NCBI GenBank assembly: GCA_903944165.1
Contig: CAJAQT010000165.1
Location: forward strand, 1-48,512
Direction of reading: 5' to 3'
DNA: 48,512 nt
Source of the DNA: an uncultured Methylococcaceae bacterium
GTDB taxonomy: Bacteria > Pseudomonadota > Gammaproteobacteria > Methylococcales > Methylomonadaceae
Made by a program: the position numbers and the translations under genes. Positions 34,701 through 42,152 of this stretch are shown one piece after another. Within the stretch, counting starts at the first letter, position 1, and each line of letters opens with the position of its first letter. The notes under the pieces were generated by a model that saw nothing but the letters and a program-made list of their open reading frames with translations, made no database searches and was not told where the DNA came from.

Positions 34701-35589
34701 GCAAAACTCATTAACTGAAGTTGAGCAATTATTTCAATTGGCAGAGCATAACAAACATACTATTCAACGACAATTAGCCCAGTATGTCAGTGGCTATTGT
34801 CATTTAAAGCGCGGTGATTTAAGCCAAGCTGCCGATTTTTTAGAAGCGGCAATGTGCGATTATCAACCTCACCATCATCAAGAAATGCTGACATTTTGCC
34901 AGGACAATACATATTTACTCAGTGGCGGTTTATTGGTCTTAGTGTGGTGGTCGCAAAATAAAAAAGCCGAAGCGCTGCACATGTACAACTCGATTATGCG
35001 CGCTGCGCATACTTTACATCATCCACCCAGTTACGCAGGAGTGTTGTGTTTAAGTATCGTGTTTAATAGCTGGATGAAACGGTATTTACTGTGTGATGCC
35101 TTAGCTAAACAGGCACTTGCACTCGCCAATCAGTACGATTTAGCCTTTACACAGAAGTTTGTGCAGATTTGGCAAGGAATTCGCGTGATAACGACCGCCA
35201 ATCCTGATGATACAGAATCTTTAATGTTATTAATTGATAATTTAGACAGTGAGGCAGGGAGCGGTAAAATTATCCCATTACTATGGTTAATAGACAGATT
35301 GTACGACCAAGGGCTTTTTGATAAAGCCTTAACATATATTGATGCAGCCATTGTAAACATAGAGCATCAGCGTGATTATTTTTTGGCGAGTGAAGTGTAT
35401 CGTTTACAAGGTCAATGTTTATTTATGCTCGCAACCCCCGAGCTGAAAAAAATAACCCAAGCGTGGCGACGCGCATTGCAGATTGCACGACAACAACAAG
35501 CGTACGCTTTAGAGCAGCGTGTATTAAAAAATATTCATCATGCCACGGAGTCAAGATTAATATTAGCCAATCTATTGGAGCTTCCATGA
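31783..35589 (+). CDS. BTAD/STAND transcriptional regulator with degenerate cyclase domain and TPR-like repeats
   Basis: The product is 1268 residues. A winged-helix DNA-binding domain lies at about 10-105 (MRALLAYLVVEQDQTFTRDFLAELFW; SLRRALSDLRKAL). A bacterial transcriptional activation domain (BTAD) lies at about 108-255. A class III nucleotidyl-cyclase-like domain lies at about 278-445. An AAA/STAND ATPase follows, with Walker A GDAGMGKT (487-494) and Walker B-like IVFIVEDAH near 615-625. A long helical TPR-type region runs from about 850 to the end. In the cyclase-like domain the usual first metal Asp appears as Glu287 (LYIEFS), and the GDG of active enzymes is Gly328-Gly-Gly (HGGGVLAYFGYP). 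It is therefore probably a binding or structural domain. The ribosome-binding site is weak. It overlaps the next gene by 4 bases. The regulated genes are unknown. Confidence 0.85.
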   Translation: MLIKNSKNDLKILFLGNFKIILKNNTVASLAYIKMRALLAYLVVEQDQTFTRDFLAELFWGNENLSVARASLRRALSDLRKALEVPSDQVLFVATKDTLRFIPNVYVDVLYFMGKDFDFVDYHDDFLISDEQRVLLYQGEFLRGLVLPECEEFMSWLQHQRIAYHCRAVILLEKLTSHYQNLKKYPKALQFATRLADIEPWNETAHSLVIMLYAFDGQISAALHQYELCRQILKTELDTQPQSSTQQLIAAIQQRGMLPLDVNVEPTIPASDTIVMELRQVTVLYIEFSMVGIEEADVEESLPILRSLHAHGEQLIKFYQGFLVPIHGGGVLAYFGYPNAQEHAVRKAVHVALAMSEKNTAQVKVTCVVHTGLLVSKENSQIPDVSGQLTKQTMHLLDNERIATVLISQISYDVAGRYFDCTLLGERLVLGEAQKITLYAVHQESNYLQRNASHLTPLIGRQQEMTTLVQLWQTVQLGASQSVVIEGDAGMGKTRLITALVAHVAASNHKIFMLRGQQEFSQTPYYPLLQMLKGWLGLSTKTTPEVSLATLLAYLQKHSITELDEYTCKVLADLLCLSEPYEISKAECRKVSTHKASIEKILYFVLHRQAQAQAIVFIVEDAHCLDIDTQAILRRFHNMASNGCFMLFTIRTGQRKGVKKLPNVRLTLLPLKSHDALKMLHYLDSSLPEQAVQRIIASADGIPLYLEALSKLATTQMLPASLRDSLAVRIDGLGRAKKTLQLAATIGREFDSSWLHYCRPSLHNNLAEDLQHSLEAGVLILVKRNIYQFKDTLTQEAAYQSQTKEDRRRVHHELALMLQKNLPEVVEHYPEQIAQHLSAAQAQREALWFWLKAGLHATQNAAYQKAIDYYYAGLHELTTLTKDPVRERMEYILYTSFEHLPDDKDAYIVLNNIEAILVNRLGAVLLSTHGYSSKEAPRMFARALVLCEEIGDRNGRFKALWGLCLINIAQHGAQNSLTEVEQLFQLAEHNKHTIQRQLAQYVSGYCHLKRGDLSQAADFLEAAMCDYQPHHHQEMLTFCQDNTYLLSGGLLVLVWWSQNKKAEALHMYNSIMRAAHTLHHPPSYAGVLCLSIVFNSWMKRYLLCDALAKQALALANQYDLAFTQKFVQIWQGIRVITTANPDDTESLMLLIDNLDSEAGSGKIIPLLWLIDRLYDQGLFDKALTYIDAAIVNIEHQRDYFLASEVYRLQGQCLFMLATPELKKITQAWRRALQIARQQQAYALEQRVLKNIHHATESRLILANLLELP

Positions 35590-36260
35590 CGGTCTTAGCT
35601 GCGTTAAAAAATAATCACGAATTTAGCCCAGACTGTCAGCAATGCCCGCGTTTAGTGGCATTTTTGCACGAGGTAAAGCAAACCTATCCAGACTATTACG
35701 CACGCCCAGTCCCCCCATTTGGTGACACCGATGCAGACTTATTAATTGTCGGCTTAGCACCAGGAATGCATGGCGCTAATGCCAGCGGTCGACCCTTTAC
35801 CGGAGACTTTGCCGGGCTGATGTTATATGAAATGCTATATGAATTTGGCTACAGCAATCAACCTACGGCGGTTGCTATAAACGATGGCTTAGTCTTAACG
35901 CAGTGTCGGATAACAAACGCAGTAAAATGCTTGCCGCCAGCAAACAAACCTTTAACAGCGGAAGTGCGCCAGTGCAATGCGTACTTACAAGCAGAATTAG
36001 CAGCATTACCAATACCAAGCATTATTTTAAGCTTGGGAGCCATTGCACATAGCGCAGTCTTAACCGCCAAAGGCTATCCATTACGCAGTGCCCCTTTTAA
36101 ACACAATGCCCAGTATCGCTTGCCAGACGGGACGTATTTAGTTGCGTCTTACCATACCAGTCGGTATAACGTGCAAACAAAAAAATTAACCCAGCAGCAA
36201 TTTAGAGCTGTCTTTCAGACTATTGCTGAGCTGCGTGCACAGTTTTCATCAGCTCAATAA
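35586..36260 (+). CDS. Family 5 (UdgB-type) uracil-DNA glycosylase
   Basis: The product is 224 residues from ATG 35586, which overlaps the TGA of the upstream gene (ATGA). A longer in-frame extension to 35415 would lie wholly inside that gene. Motif 1, GLAPGMHGANASGRPFTGD (56-74), is the family-5 signature; the motif-1 position of other families is typically an acidic or Asn residue, absent here. Motif 2 is near SYHTSRYNVQT. Cys17, Cys20, Cys107 and Cys115 are placed to bind a [4Fe-4S] cluster. The enzyme removes uracil and some other damaged bases from DNA. Coupling to the large regulator suggests co-expression, but there is no direct functional link. Confidence 0.9.
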   Translation: MTVLAALKNNHEFSPDCQQCPRLVAFLHEVKQTYPDYYARPVPPFGDTDADLLIVGLAPGMHGANASGRPFTGDFAGLMLYEMLYEFGYSNQPTAVAINDGLVLTQCRITNAVKCLPPANKPLTAEVRQCNAYLQAELAALPIPSIILSLGAIAHSAVLTAKGYPLRSAPFKHNAQYRLPDGTYLVASYHTSRYNVQTKKLTQQQFRAVFQTIAELRAQFSSAQ

Positions 36261-36381
36261 TGGTTAGCTAAGGCTTGCCAATAACAGCACACACAATAGC
36301 GTCAACTTGACGTCCAGTTTTTTATTTTTTCTTAAGCCAGTTCAATCAGAATGGTTTAACTCACTCTACAATTAAGGTGTT

Positions 36382-37731
36382 ATGTCCGAACAATTACCAC
36401 TCGTCACGCCCCCACAAGCAACTACCTTTGCTGATTTAGCCTTGTGTGAAGTCTTACTTAACGCCGTAACCAAAATGGGGTTTGAACGCCCTACCGAAGT
36501 TCAGCAGCAGGCTATTCCAAGTATTTTAGAACGCAAAGATATGTTGGTCAGTGCAGAAACAGGCAGTGGCAAAACCGCTGCATTTTTATTGCCGATGTTA
36601 CAAAATATCCTAAGCCACACCAGCACCTTATTTGGTACGCGTGCATTAATCTTATCGCCCACGCGCGAATTGGCTCAACAAACCTACGCGCAATGTTGTG
36701 AATTTGCTGCTGCAACAAACATTAAAACAGCATTAATAACGGGCGGAGAAGATTTTAAACGTCAACAAAGTGCCGTGCGTCGGAATGTTGCGGTCATTGT
36801 CGCAACACCAGGTCGCTTAGTAGAATTAATCAATCAACAATTAGTGGATTTTACCCAACTGGACATGTTGATTCTGGATGAAGCTGATCGAATGCTCGAT
36901 ATGGGCTTTAGTGAGGCGGTATTACGGATTGCTAATTACTGTCAAGAGCAGCGTCAAACCTTATTATTTTCTGCCACACTCACGCATTACGGCGTGTTAA
37001 AAATGGCAGATCAACTGCTTAATAATCATTATAAAACCTTAGCGTTAAACTCTTTGCATCAAGGGCATCAAAACATCAGCCAAGAATTTATGGTGGCGGA
37101 TGATGTTGAGCATAAGCAAAAGATTCTTGCGTGGTTATTGCTAAATGAAAGCTATGATAAAGCCTTGATATTTACCAATACGCGGTTACGCGCGAATAGT
37201 TTACAAGACCCACTACGCGCCCAAGGTCTACGTGTTGGGGTGTTGCATGGTGAAATGGATCAGAGAGATCGTAATCGGATGATGCAGTTATTTCGTGAAG
37301 GTGTGGTAAATATCATTATCTCCACCGATTTAGCTGCGCGTGGACTCGATGTTAAAGGTATTAACTTAGTGATTAACTTTGAAGTGCCGCGCACGGGAAT
37401 AAATTATATCCATCGCATTGGCAGAACAGGTCGCGCTGATGAACTAGGCTTAGCTATTTTATTAGTGCGCAGTTCAGAATGGAATTTAATGGCAGGAATC
37501 CAGCGTTTTTTGCATCAAAAGTTTACTCAACGAATCGTTAAAGAAGTTGGAGGCAGTTATAAAGGCCCCAAAAAATTAAAAACCTCAGGTAAAGCGGTGG
37601 GGAGTAAAACCAAAGAAGAACCCAAAAAGCTTAAAGCAAAAAAAGTAAAAGTACGCCTTAGAGACAAAAAGAATATCGGTAAACGCCGTCAGCCCAATCA
37701 ATCCCCAGACACTGAGCGTAATGTCGAGTAA
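36382..37731 (+). CDS. DEAD-box RNA helicase (SrmB/RhlE-like)
   Basis: The product is 449 residues. A Q-motif region (FADLALCEVLLNAVTKMGFERPTEVQQQAIP) is followed by motif I AETGSGKT (58-65), Ia PTRELA, Ib TPGR, II DEAD (166-169), III SAT, IV ALIFTNTR, V STDLAARGLD and VI HRIGRTGR. A lysine-rich C-terminal tail (about 385-449) likely adds RNA binding. Such helicases act in ribosome assembly, RNA decay or cold response. Length and motifs fit SrmB best, but RhlE-type is possible, so I give no symbol. Confidence 0.93.
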   Translation: MSEQLPLVTPPQATTFADLALCEVLLNAVTKMGFERPTEVQQQAIPSILERKDMLVSAETGSGKTAAFLLPMLQNILSHTSTLFGTRALILSPTRELAQQTYAQCCEFAAATNIKTALITGGEDFKRQQSAVRRNVAVIVATPGRLVELINQQLVDFTQLDMLILDEADRMLDMGFSEAVLRIANYCQEQRQTLLFSATLTHYGVLKMADQLLNNHYKTLALNSLHQGHQNISQEFMVADDVEHKQKILAWLLLNESYDKALIFTNTRLRANSLQDPLRAQGLRVGVLHGEMDQRDRNRMMQLFREGVVNIIISTDLAARGLDVKGINLVINFEVPRTGINYIHRIGRTGRADELGLAILLVRSSEWNLMAGIQRFLHQKFTQRIVKEVGGSYKGPKKLKTSGKAVGSKTKEEPKKLKAKKVKVRLRDKKNIGKRRQPNQSPDTERNVE

Positions 37732-37809
37732 TGATCAAGTATTTGCGCAAAAAATCGAAACATTATTGCCCTGAAATTTTAAAAAGATCATAGTGTTAAT
37801 GGTTAGGGG

Positions 37810-37837
37810 AAGTAAGCGCTTTATTAAGCGCTTACTT
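37810..37837. repeat. Perfect 12-bp stem hairpin
   Basis: AAGTAAGCGCTT (37810-37821) and AAGCGCTTACTT (37826-37837) form a perfect stem with loop TATT. No T tract follows. It lies 79 bases past the helicase stop and could be a factor-independent pause or an RNA-stability element. The rest of 37732-37926 shows nothing else. Confidence 0.6.
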
Positions 37838-37926
37838 AGTGTTGTGAAGATGAAGAGTCGTTTTACATCAATGTATAAGCAGCTGTTAATGTGGTTTCAT
37901 TACTGCCCAATATTAAATTTGATGAC

Positions 37927-38031
37927 TTACATATTGCCCCAAAACAAAGTAAACACGACTGTCATAAAAACAATAATGCTGAAATAACCGTATAATTTCA
38001 CATCATTGTAAGTTTTGCGTAATTGTTTCAT
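37927..38031 (-). CDS. Putative 34-residue single-pass membrane protein
   Basis: The minus-strand frame starts at ATG 38031, preceded by AAGGA at suitable distance. An in-frame ATG 15 bases upstream (38046) is less well placed. It encodes a basic N-terminus (MKQLRKTYNDVKLYGY), then a hydrophobic helix (FSIIVFMTVVFTLFWG), and stops. The charge pattern predicts N-terminus in the cytoplasm. No family is recognised. The good ribosome-binding site and clean membrane-protein layout argue for a real small gene. It lies in the 489-base gap between the helicase and the small basic protein. Confidence 0.5.
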   Translation of the reverse strand: MKQLRKTYNDVKLYGYFSIIVFMTVVFTLFWGNM

Positions 38032-38220
38032 TATTTTATCCTTCATAAAAAGAATAAATTAACATTGTGCTTGAGCGTTGTAACAGTCTGAGTGCGCTGT
38101 AAGTAAGAAAATTGTACTTAAGCTAACACCACTGCATTAAACTTGAAGCGTGCTGATTAATTTATGTGTTATCACTATACGCAGGCAATTCAAGTGTAAA
38201 CTTAAGAAATAAATCTCGCG

Positions 38221-38493
38221 TTAGGATGCTGGCTTGTTGTCTGCTGAATTTATTATTGCCATATCCTCTTGTGCCGGCGTAACCTGCTTTTTAATAGTAT
38301 CGTCAGTGTCATGAAGTAAAAGTTGCGTGAGCGCGTTCAATTTTTCATTGCTAACGCGTTTAGCTTTATACTCAACCTTTAATAATTTAACGAAAGGGAA
38401 TAACGCATCATTAATTTTGATAGTGGGTTGAGGTGGTTTTTTTTGATCCACAGGAATTGCTTTTCTGCCCCGCTTTTCTTTTTTAGGACTCAT
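38221..38493 (-). CDS. Small basic protein, possibly DNA-binding
   Basis: The product is 90 residues. The first 20 are very basic (MSPKKEKRGRKAIPVDQKK), and the KRGRK core recalls an AT-hook or the basic arm of small regulators. A helical middle follows (INDALFPFVKLLKVEYKAKRVSNEKLNALTQLLLH), then an acidic tail. I do not recognise a family. Upstream (38545-38575) is a perfect 31-base palindrome, and the motif AAAAGTAAC occurs both in it and at 38504-38512, close to the start. That layout fits an autoregulated repressor, which is inference. The ribosome-binding site is weak. Confidence 0.5.
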   Translation of the reverse strand: MSPKKEKRGRKAIPVDQKKPPQPTIKINDALFPFVKLLKVEYKAKRVSNEKLNALTQLLLHDTDDTIKKQVTPAQEDMAIINSADNKPAS

Positions 38494-38544
38494 ACTTTAT
38501 TTATTAAAAAGTAACCTTAATATAGGCTGTTTCTAGGAAATGTC

Positions 38545-38575
38545 AATTAATTTAAAAGTAACTTTTAAATTAATT
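38545..38575. promoter_or_regulatory. Perfect 31-base palindrome (operator-like)
   Basis: AATTAATTTAAAAGT and ACTTTTAAATTAATT are exact complementary arms of 15 bases around a single A at 38560. It lies 52-82 bases upstream of the small basic protein gene and about 230 bases upstream of pabB, in an AT-rich stretch (38494-38801) with no gene. The internal AAAAGTAAC recurs at 38504-38512. Confidence 0.55.
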
Positions 38576-38801
38576 TTTACATTTTATGGTGATTTCTTTT
38601 TTTAGTTAACATAATAATCAACATTTATTGTCATTGTATTAATAGTCAAACACTTATTTATTATAGTGGTGACAGGTAATTTTAATAGTATTTAGCTCAT
38701 TTGTTATATTGAAAAAGCACTTTTCTGAATAAAATTCAGAGCAATTATTGGTACGTATAGGTTTACTATACAATTTATTTATTTCACTGTTTAATCCTTA
38801 C

Positions 38802-40184
38802 ATGTCTGAATTTAATCAGTTTATTCACCAGTTGCCCTATTTTGAGGAGAGTGCTGCACTGTTCTCAACACTTGCCGATCAGCCGTGGGCAATTTTTTTA
38901 GATAGCGGGCATCCTAAGTGTTCGCAAGGTCGATTTGATATTTTTTCGGCAAATCCTTGGTGTACCTTAGAGACCCACGCAGCCCAAACCACGATGACCT
39001 GTCAGCGCGTCTGTATCACTTCTTTGGAAAATCCCTTCACCTTAGTAAAAAAGCAATTACGTGTATTTGCGGATAATACGTTACCCGAAAAGTATCAGCA
39101 TTTACCTTTTTGTGGTGGCGCGATGGGCTATTTTGGTTATGATTTAGTGCGCTGTTTAGAATCATTACCCGAACACGCCTTGGATCCAGAGCATATTCCA
39201 GAAATGGCTATTGGCATTTATACTTGGGCGGTGGTCATTGATCATCAACGTAAAGAGACATTTTTAGTTGGCTCTCATTTAAGCAGCGCACAACAACACG
39301 CTTTAATTACGCAATTCAGTGTTTTGCCAGAGTCAAAAAAAGCGCCCTCATTCCGTTTACTCTCATCAGTGAATGCCAATATAAGTTATCAAGAATATGC
39401 ACAGGCTTTCGATAAAATTAAACGCTATTTGCAGGAGGGTGATTGCTATCAGGTAAATTTAACACAACGATTTAGCGCTGATTGTACTGGTGATGCTTGG
39501 GAGGTGTATCAACTCCTACGGCAAGTGAATGCAGCACCTTTCAGCTGTTATTTTAATTTACCTAAGGTGCAGATTTTAAGTTCATCACCAGAACGTTTTT
39601 TACAACTGCATAATGGTCAAGTACAAACTAAACCTATTAAAGGAACTAGGCCACGCAAAGAATCACCTGAAGAAGATCAACGCCAAATAGAACGCTTAAA
39701 AAACAGTCACAAAGACTGCGCTGAAAATTTAATGATTGTGGATTTATTACGCAATGACTTGAGTAAAACCTGTCGGCCTGGGTCGGTTAAAGTTCCTGAT
39801 TTATTTGCCATAGAAACTTATGCCACAGTGCATCATTTAGTCAGTACGGTAACGGGGCAGTTAGCTGAAAATTATCACGCAGTAGATTTGTTAACCAGTT
39901 GCTTTCCTGGTGGCTCGATAACTGGTGCGCCCAAAATTAGAGCCATGCAGATTATTGAAGAGTTAGAACCGTATCGTCGTGGTGTTTATTGCGGCGCGTT
40001 AGGTTACATTAGCTTTGATGGCAATATGGATACCAATATCGCCATTCGAACTCTAGTGCATAGCCACGGTAGTATTCGTTTTTGGGTTGGCGGCGGCATT
40101 GTCAATGATTCAGTGGTGACTGAAGAATATCAAGAATGTTTTGATAAAGCAGCCGCTTTGCTGGCAGTGTTGCAGCAGTTTTAA
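38802..40184 (+). CDS. pabB: Aminodeoxychorismate synthase component I
   Basis: The product is 460 residues from ATG 38802 (MSEFNQFIHQ), close to E. coli PabB (453). An in-frame upstream start would add a hydrophobic stretch not expected for the family. The chorismate-binding C-terminal half carries PIKGTRPR, LMIVDLLRNDLSK, SCFPGGSITGAPK and VYCGALGY. The Lys of PIKGT distinguishes PabB from anthranilate synthase TrpE, which has PIAGT. It adds ammonia, supplied by PabA, to chorismate on the way to p-aminobenzoate and folate. Its stop overlaps the convergent CheW-like gene by three bases. Confidence 0.92.
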   Translation: MSEFNQFIHQLPYFEESAALFSTLADQPWAIFLDSGHPKCSQGRFDIFSANPWCTLETHAAQTTMTCQRVCITSLENPFTLVKKQLRVFADNTLPEKYQHLPFCGGAMGYFGYDLVRCLESLPEHALDPEHIPEMAIGIYTWAVVIDHQRKETFLVGSHLSSAQQHALITQFSVLPESKKAPSFRLLSSVNANISYQEYAQAFDKIKRYLQEGDCYQVNLTQRFSADCTGDAWEVYQLLRQVNAAPFSCYFNLPKVQILSSSPERFLQLHNGQVQTKPIKGTRPRKESPEEDQRQIERLKNSHKDCAENLMIVDLLRNDLSKTCRPGSVKVPDLFAIETYATVHHLVSTVTGQLAENYHAVDLLTSCFPGGSITGAPKIRAMQIIEELEPYRRGVYCGALGYISFDGNMDTNIAIRTLVHSHGSIRFWVGGGIVNDSVVTEEYQECFDKAAALLAVLQQF

Positions 40185-40567
40185 AGCGGGGTGGTAATAA
40201 GTTCAGCCGCTTTACGAATCGTATTAGAAGGCGATTGCTCGTCTTTCATGCCACTGGCTAATTTTTGCGCTAAACGTTCACAGCTTAATACGAGCAGCAA
40301 ACTTTGTTCATCAGCGTTATCGCGGGCAACAGCAGTATCGGCTAGTAAGGCACTGCCTCCTAACACAGTCGGCAAGGTATTGAGGCGCGATTCAAAAATT
40401 TCAGGGATTTCTCCCAAGCCATCAGCAATTAAACCAAATCTGGTGTCTGCATTTTTTTCAATCACCATAACTTGTTGAGTTTTTCGATTGCTAAATTCAG
40501 TAGGACTTTTATTTGCACACACCATGCTTCTAATATCAAAAATTGGCATAGGTGATTTTTCGTACAT
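40181..40567 (-). CDS. CheW-like protein lacking the N-terminal half of the domain
   Basis: The product is 128 residues. SPMPIFDIRSM looks like the middle step of CheW (the 'pvidLr' turn). VMVIEKNADTRFGLIADGLGEIPEI, a LPTVLGG-like turn and LLLVLSCERLAQKL match the second half of the barrel. The first half is missing: an in-frame stop lies a few codons upstream of ATG 40567, and I see no matching sequence beyond it. It is either a gene remnant or a reduced domain. There are no che genes nearby. Confidence 0.55.
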   Translation of the reverse strand: MYEKSPMPIFDIRSMVCANKSPTEFSNRKTQQVMVIEKNADTRFGLIADGLGEIPEIFESRLNTLPTVLGGSALLADTAVARDNADEQSLLLVLSCERLAQKLASGMKDEQSPSNTIRKAAELITTPL

Positions 40568-41224
40568 TAAATAGATAATAGCTTAGTTTAAATACCAGAT
40601 AATATGAGTGGTTGTAAGGATGCGCGTGAAAATTTACTTTAACAATGCTGAGTTTTCTTAAAACGCAATAAGATAGGCTAATCATTAAGATGTGTTGAGA
40701 TATGAAGCGCATCAATTGCTATGGCATGGGTATCGATGGTCGTGGACTGGAGACGCTTGAGTTTCAGACGTGTAAGCTGAGTTTGGTGCTTTTTTTAAAC
40801 ATGGTTTCAAATGATGTTGTTATTGAAATATAACCTCGTGTTCATCGTTAAATGACTACTTCAGACTAAAGGGTTTAGTTTAGGTTGTTTTATTTTTTAA
40901 TCATGTATTTAGGGTGGTTTTATTCGCGCTAGAGGCGTTGTCTAACTAAATGTTAGCGTTATTTTTTTCCATGCAACGCCTCATTTTACAGCTAAACAAT
41001 TCGTAGTAGGCAACCTGTACCAACACACAATAATGAAGACACTTTCCACATCTAACGTTAGTGGACGCAGTATTTACTTTAATTACCATAATGAGATTGG
41101 CTGTTTAAAGTGAGTGCCTTGGCAAACTTAAATAAGCTCTGAAGGGGACAGTCTGTGGGGCGATTTAGGTTAAAATTTCGGTTACAATGCTGCATCACGA
41201 TTTATATTAAAAAGTAGGTGAGTT
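40568..41224. other. Gene-free region upstream of hemC
   Basis: There are 657 bases with no convincing gene on either strand. It contains one compound hairpin (40932-40982: GAGGCGTTG with CAACGCCTC outside, CTAAC with GTTAG inside). A possible -10 element TACAAT lies at 41183-41188, without a clear -35 box, upstream of hemC. Confidence 0.5.
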
Positions 41225-42151
41225 TTGACTAAAAAAATCATTCGTATTGCCACCCGACAAAGCCCATTAGCATTATGGCAAGCACACTTTGTTGCGCAAC
41301 GCTTAGAGGCTTTGTTTCCTGAAGTAACGACAGAATTAGTTAAAATGTTGACTCAAGGCGATAAAATTTTAGATGCTCCGTTGGCTAAAATAGGCGGCAA
41401 AGGTTTGTTTGTTAAAGAGTTAGAGCAAGGTTTATTGAATGGCACGGCTGATATTGCTGTGCATTCAATGAAAGATGTGCCTGTTGACTTTCCGCCTGGG
41501 TTGCAGTTATCCGCGATTTTAACGCGCGAAGACCCTACTGATGCTTTAGTTAGCTCTAGGTTTCACTGTTTGGCAGACTTGCCAGAAAATGCGCGTATAG
41601 GTACCTCAAGTTTGCGTCGGCAATGCCAGATTAAAGCGCGATTTCCTCAGGCAGAAATTTTGTCTTTACGTGGCAATGTTAATACCCGTTTAGCTAAACT
41701 AGATGCTGGGGAATACGATGCCATTATTCTTGCCTCAGCAGGCTTAAAACGCTTGCAATTAGCTCACAAAATTACCGAAAGTTTACCCGTGACGATCAGT
41801 TTACCGGCGATAGGTCAAGGTGCTATCGGTATTGAAAGTCGTGTAAATGATGACGAGATTACTCAGTATTTAGTGGCCTTACATGATCCAAAAACAGGCG
41901 TTTGTGTGAACGCAGAACGAGCCATGAATGCGCGTTTACAGGGCGGCTGCCAAGTGCCCATTGCGGGCTATGCCATTATTCATAATGAGCATGTGTGGTT
42001 ACGCGGTTTGGTGGGGCGACCAGATGGCTCCTTAATTTATCACAGTGAAGCACGGGCACCAATTGCTCAAGCAGAGCAGGTGGGCTATGCCGTTGCTGAT
42101 GCTTTATTGGCACAAGGTGCCGATGCGGTGTTGCAGGCGTTATACAATTAA
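41225..42151 (+). CDS. hemC: Porphobilinogen deaminase (hydroxymethylbilane synthase)
   Basis: The product is 308 residues. It starts at TTG 41225: an in-frame TGA lies just upstream, no ATG is available near the conserved N-terminus ([15 protein letters not shown]), and AGGTG at 41216-41220 is well placed. Catalytic Asp84 is in HSMKDVP. The dipyrromethane cofactor attaches to Cys242 in [12 protein letters not shown], the same number as in E. coli. It joins four porphobilinogen units into hydroxymethylbilane in haem and sirohaem synthesis. It is the first gene of hemC-hemD-hemX-hemY. Confidence 0.96.
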   Translation: MTKKIIRIATRQSPLALWQAHFVAQRLEALFPEVTTELVKMLTQGDKILDAPLAKIGGKGLFVKELEQGLLNGTADIAVHSMKDVPVDFPPGLQLSAILTREDPTDALVSSRFHCLADLPENARIGTSSLRRQCQIKARFPQAEILSLRGNVNTRLAKLDAGEYDAIILASAGLKRLQLAHKITESLPVTISLPAIGQGAIGIESRVNDDEITQYLVALHDPKTGVCVNAERAMNARLQGGCQVPIAGYAIIHNEHVWLRGLVGRPDGSLIYHSEARAPIAQAEQVGYAVADALLAQGADAVLQALYN

Positions 42152-42152
42152 G

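Noticed and set aside
35415-35585. N-terminal extension of the uracil-DNA glycosylase
   Set aside because: It lies wholly inside the upstream regulator gene, and the family N-terminus fits ATG 35586 with an ATGA overlap.
37793-37987. Plus-strand 64-codon frame after the helicase gene
   Set aside because: It has no ribosome-binding site, includes the perfect hairpin in its coding part and overlaps a better small gene on the other strand.
38748-38801. Longer N-terminus of PabB that looks like a membrane helix
   Set aside because: PabB is cytoplasmic and the length from ATG 38802 matches the family.
40568-41224. Possible RNA gene or riboswitch before hemC
   Set aside because: Only one loose hairpin is present; no tRNA, known riboswitch or conserved RNA layout could be recognised.
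42045-42152. N-terminal extension of hemD
   Set aside because: It lies within hemC; the family start LVTRPR is reached a few residues after ATG 42153.
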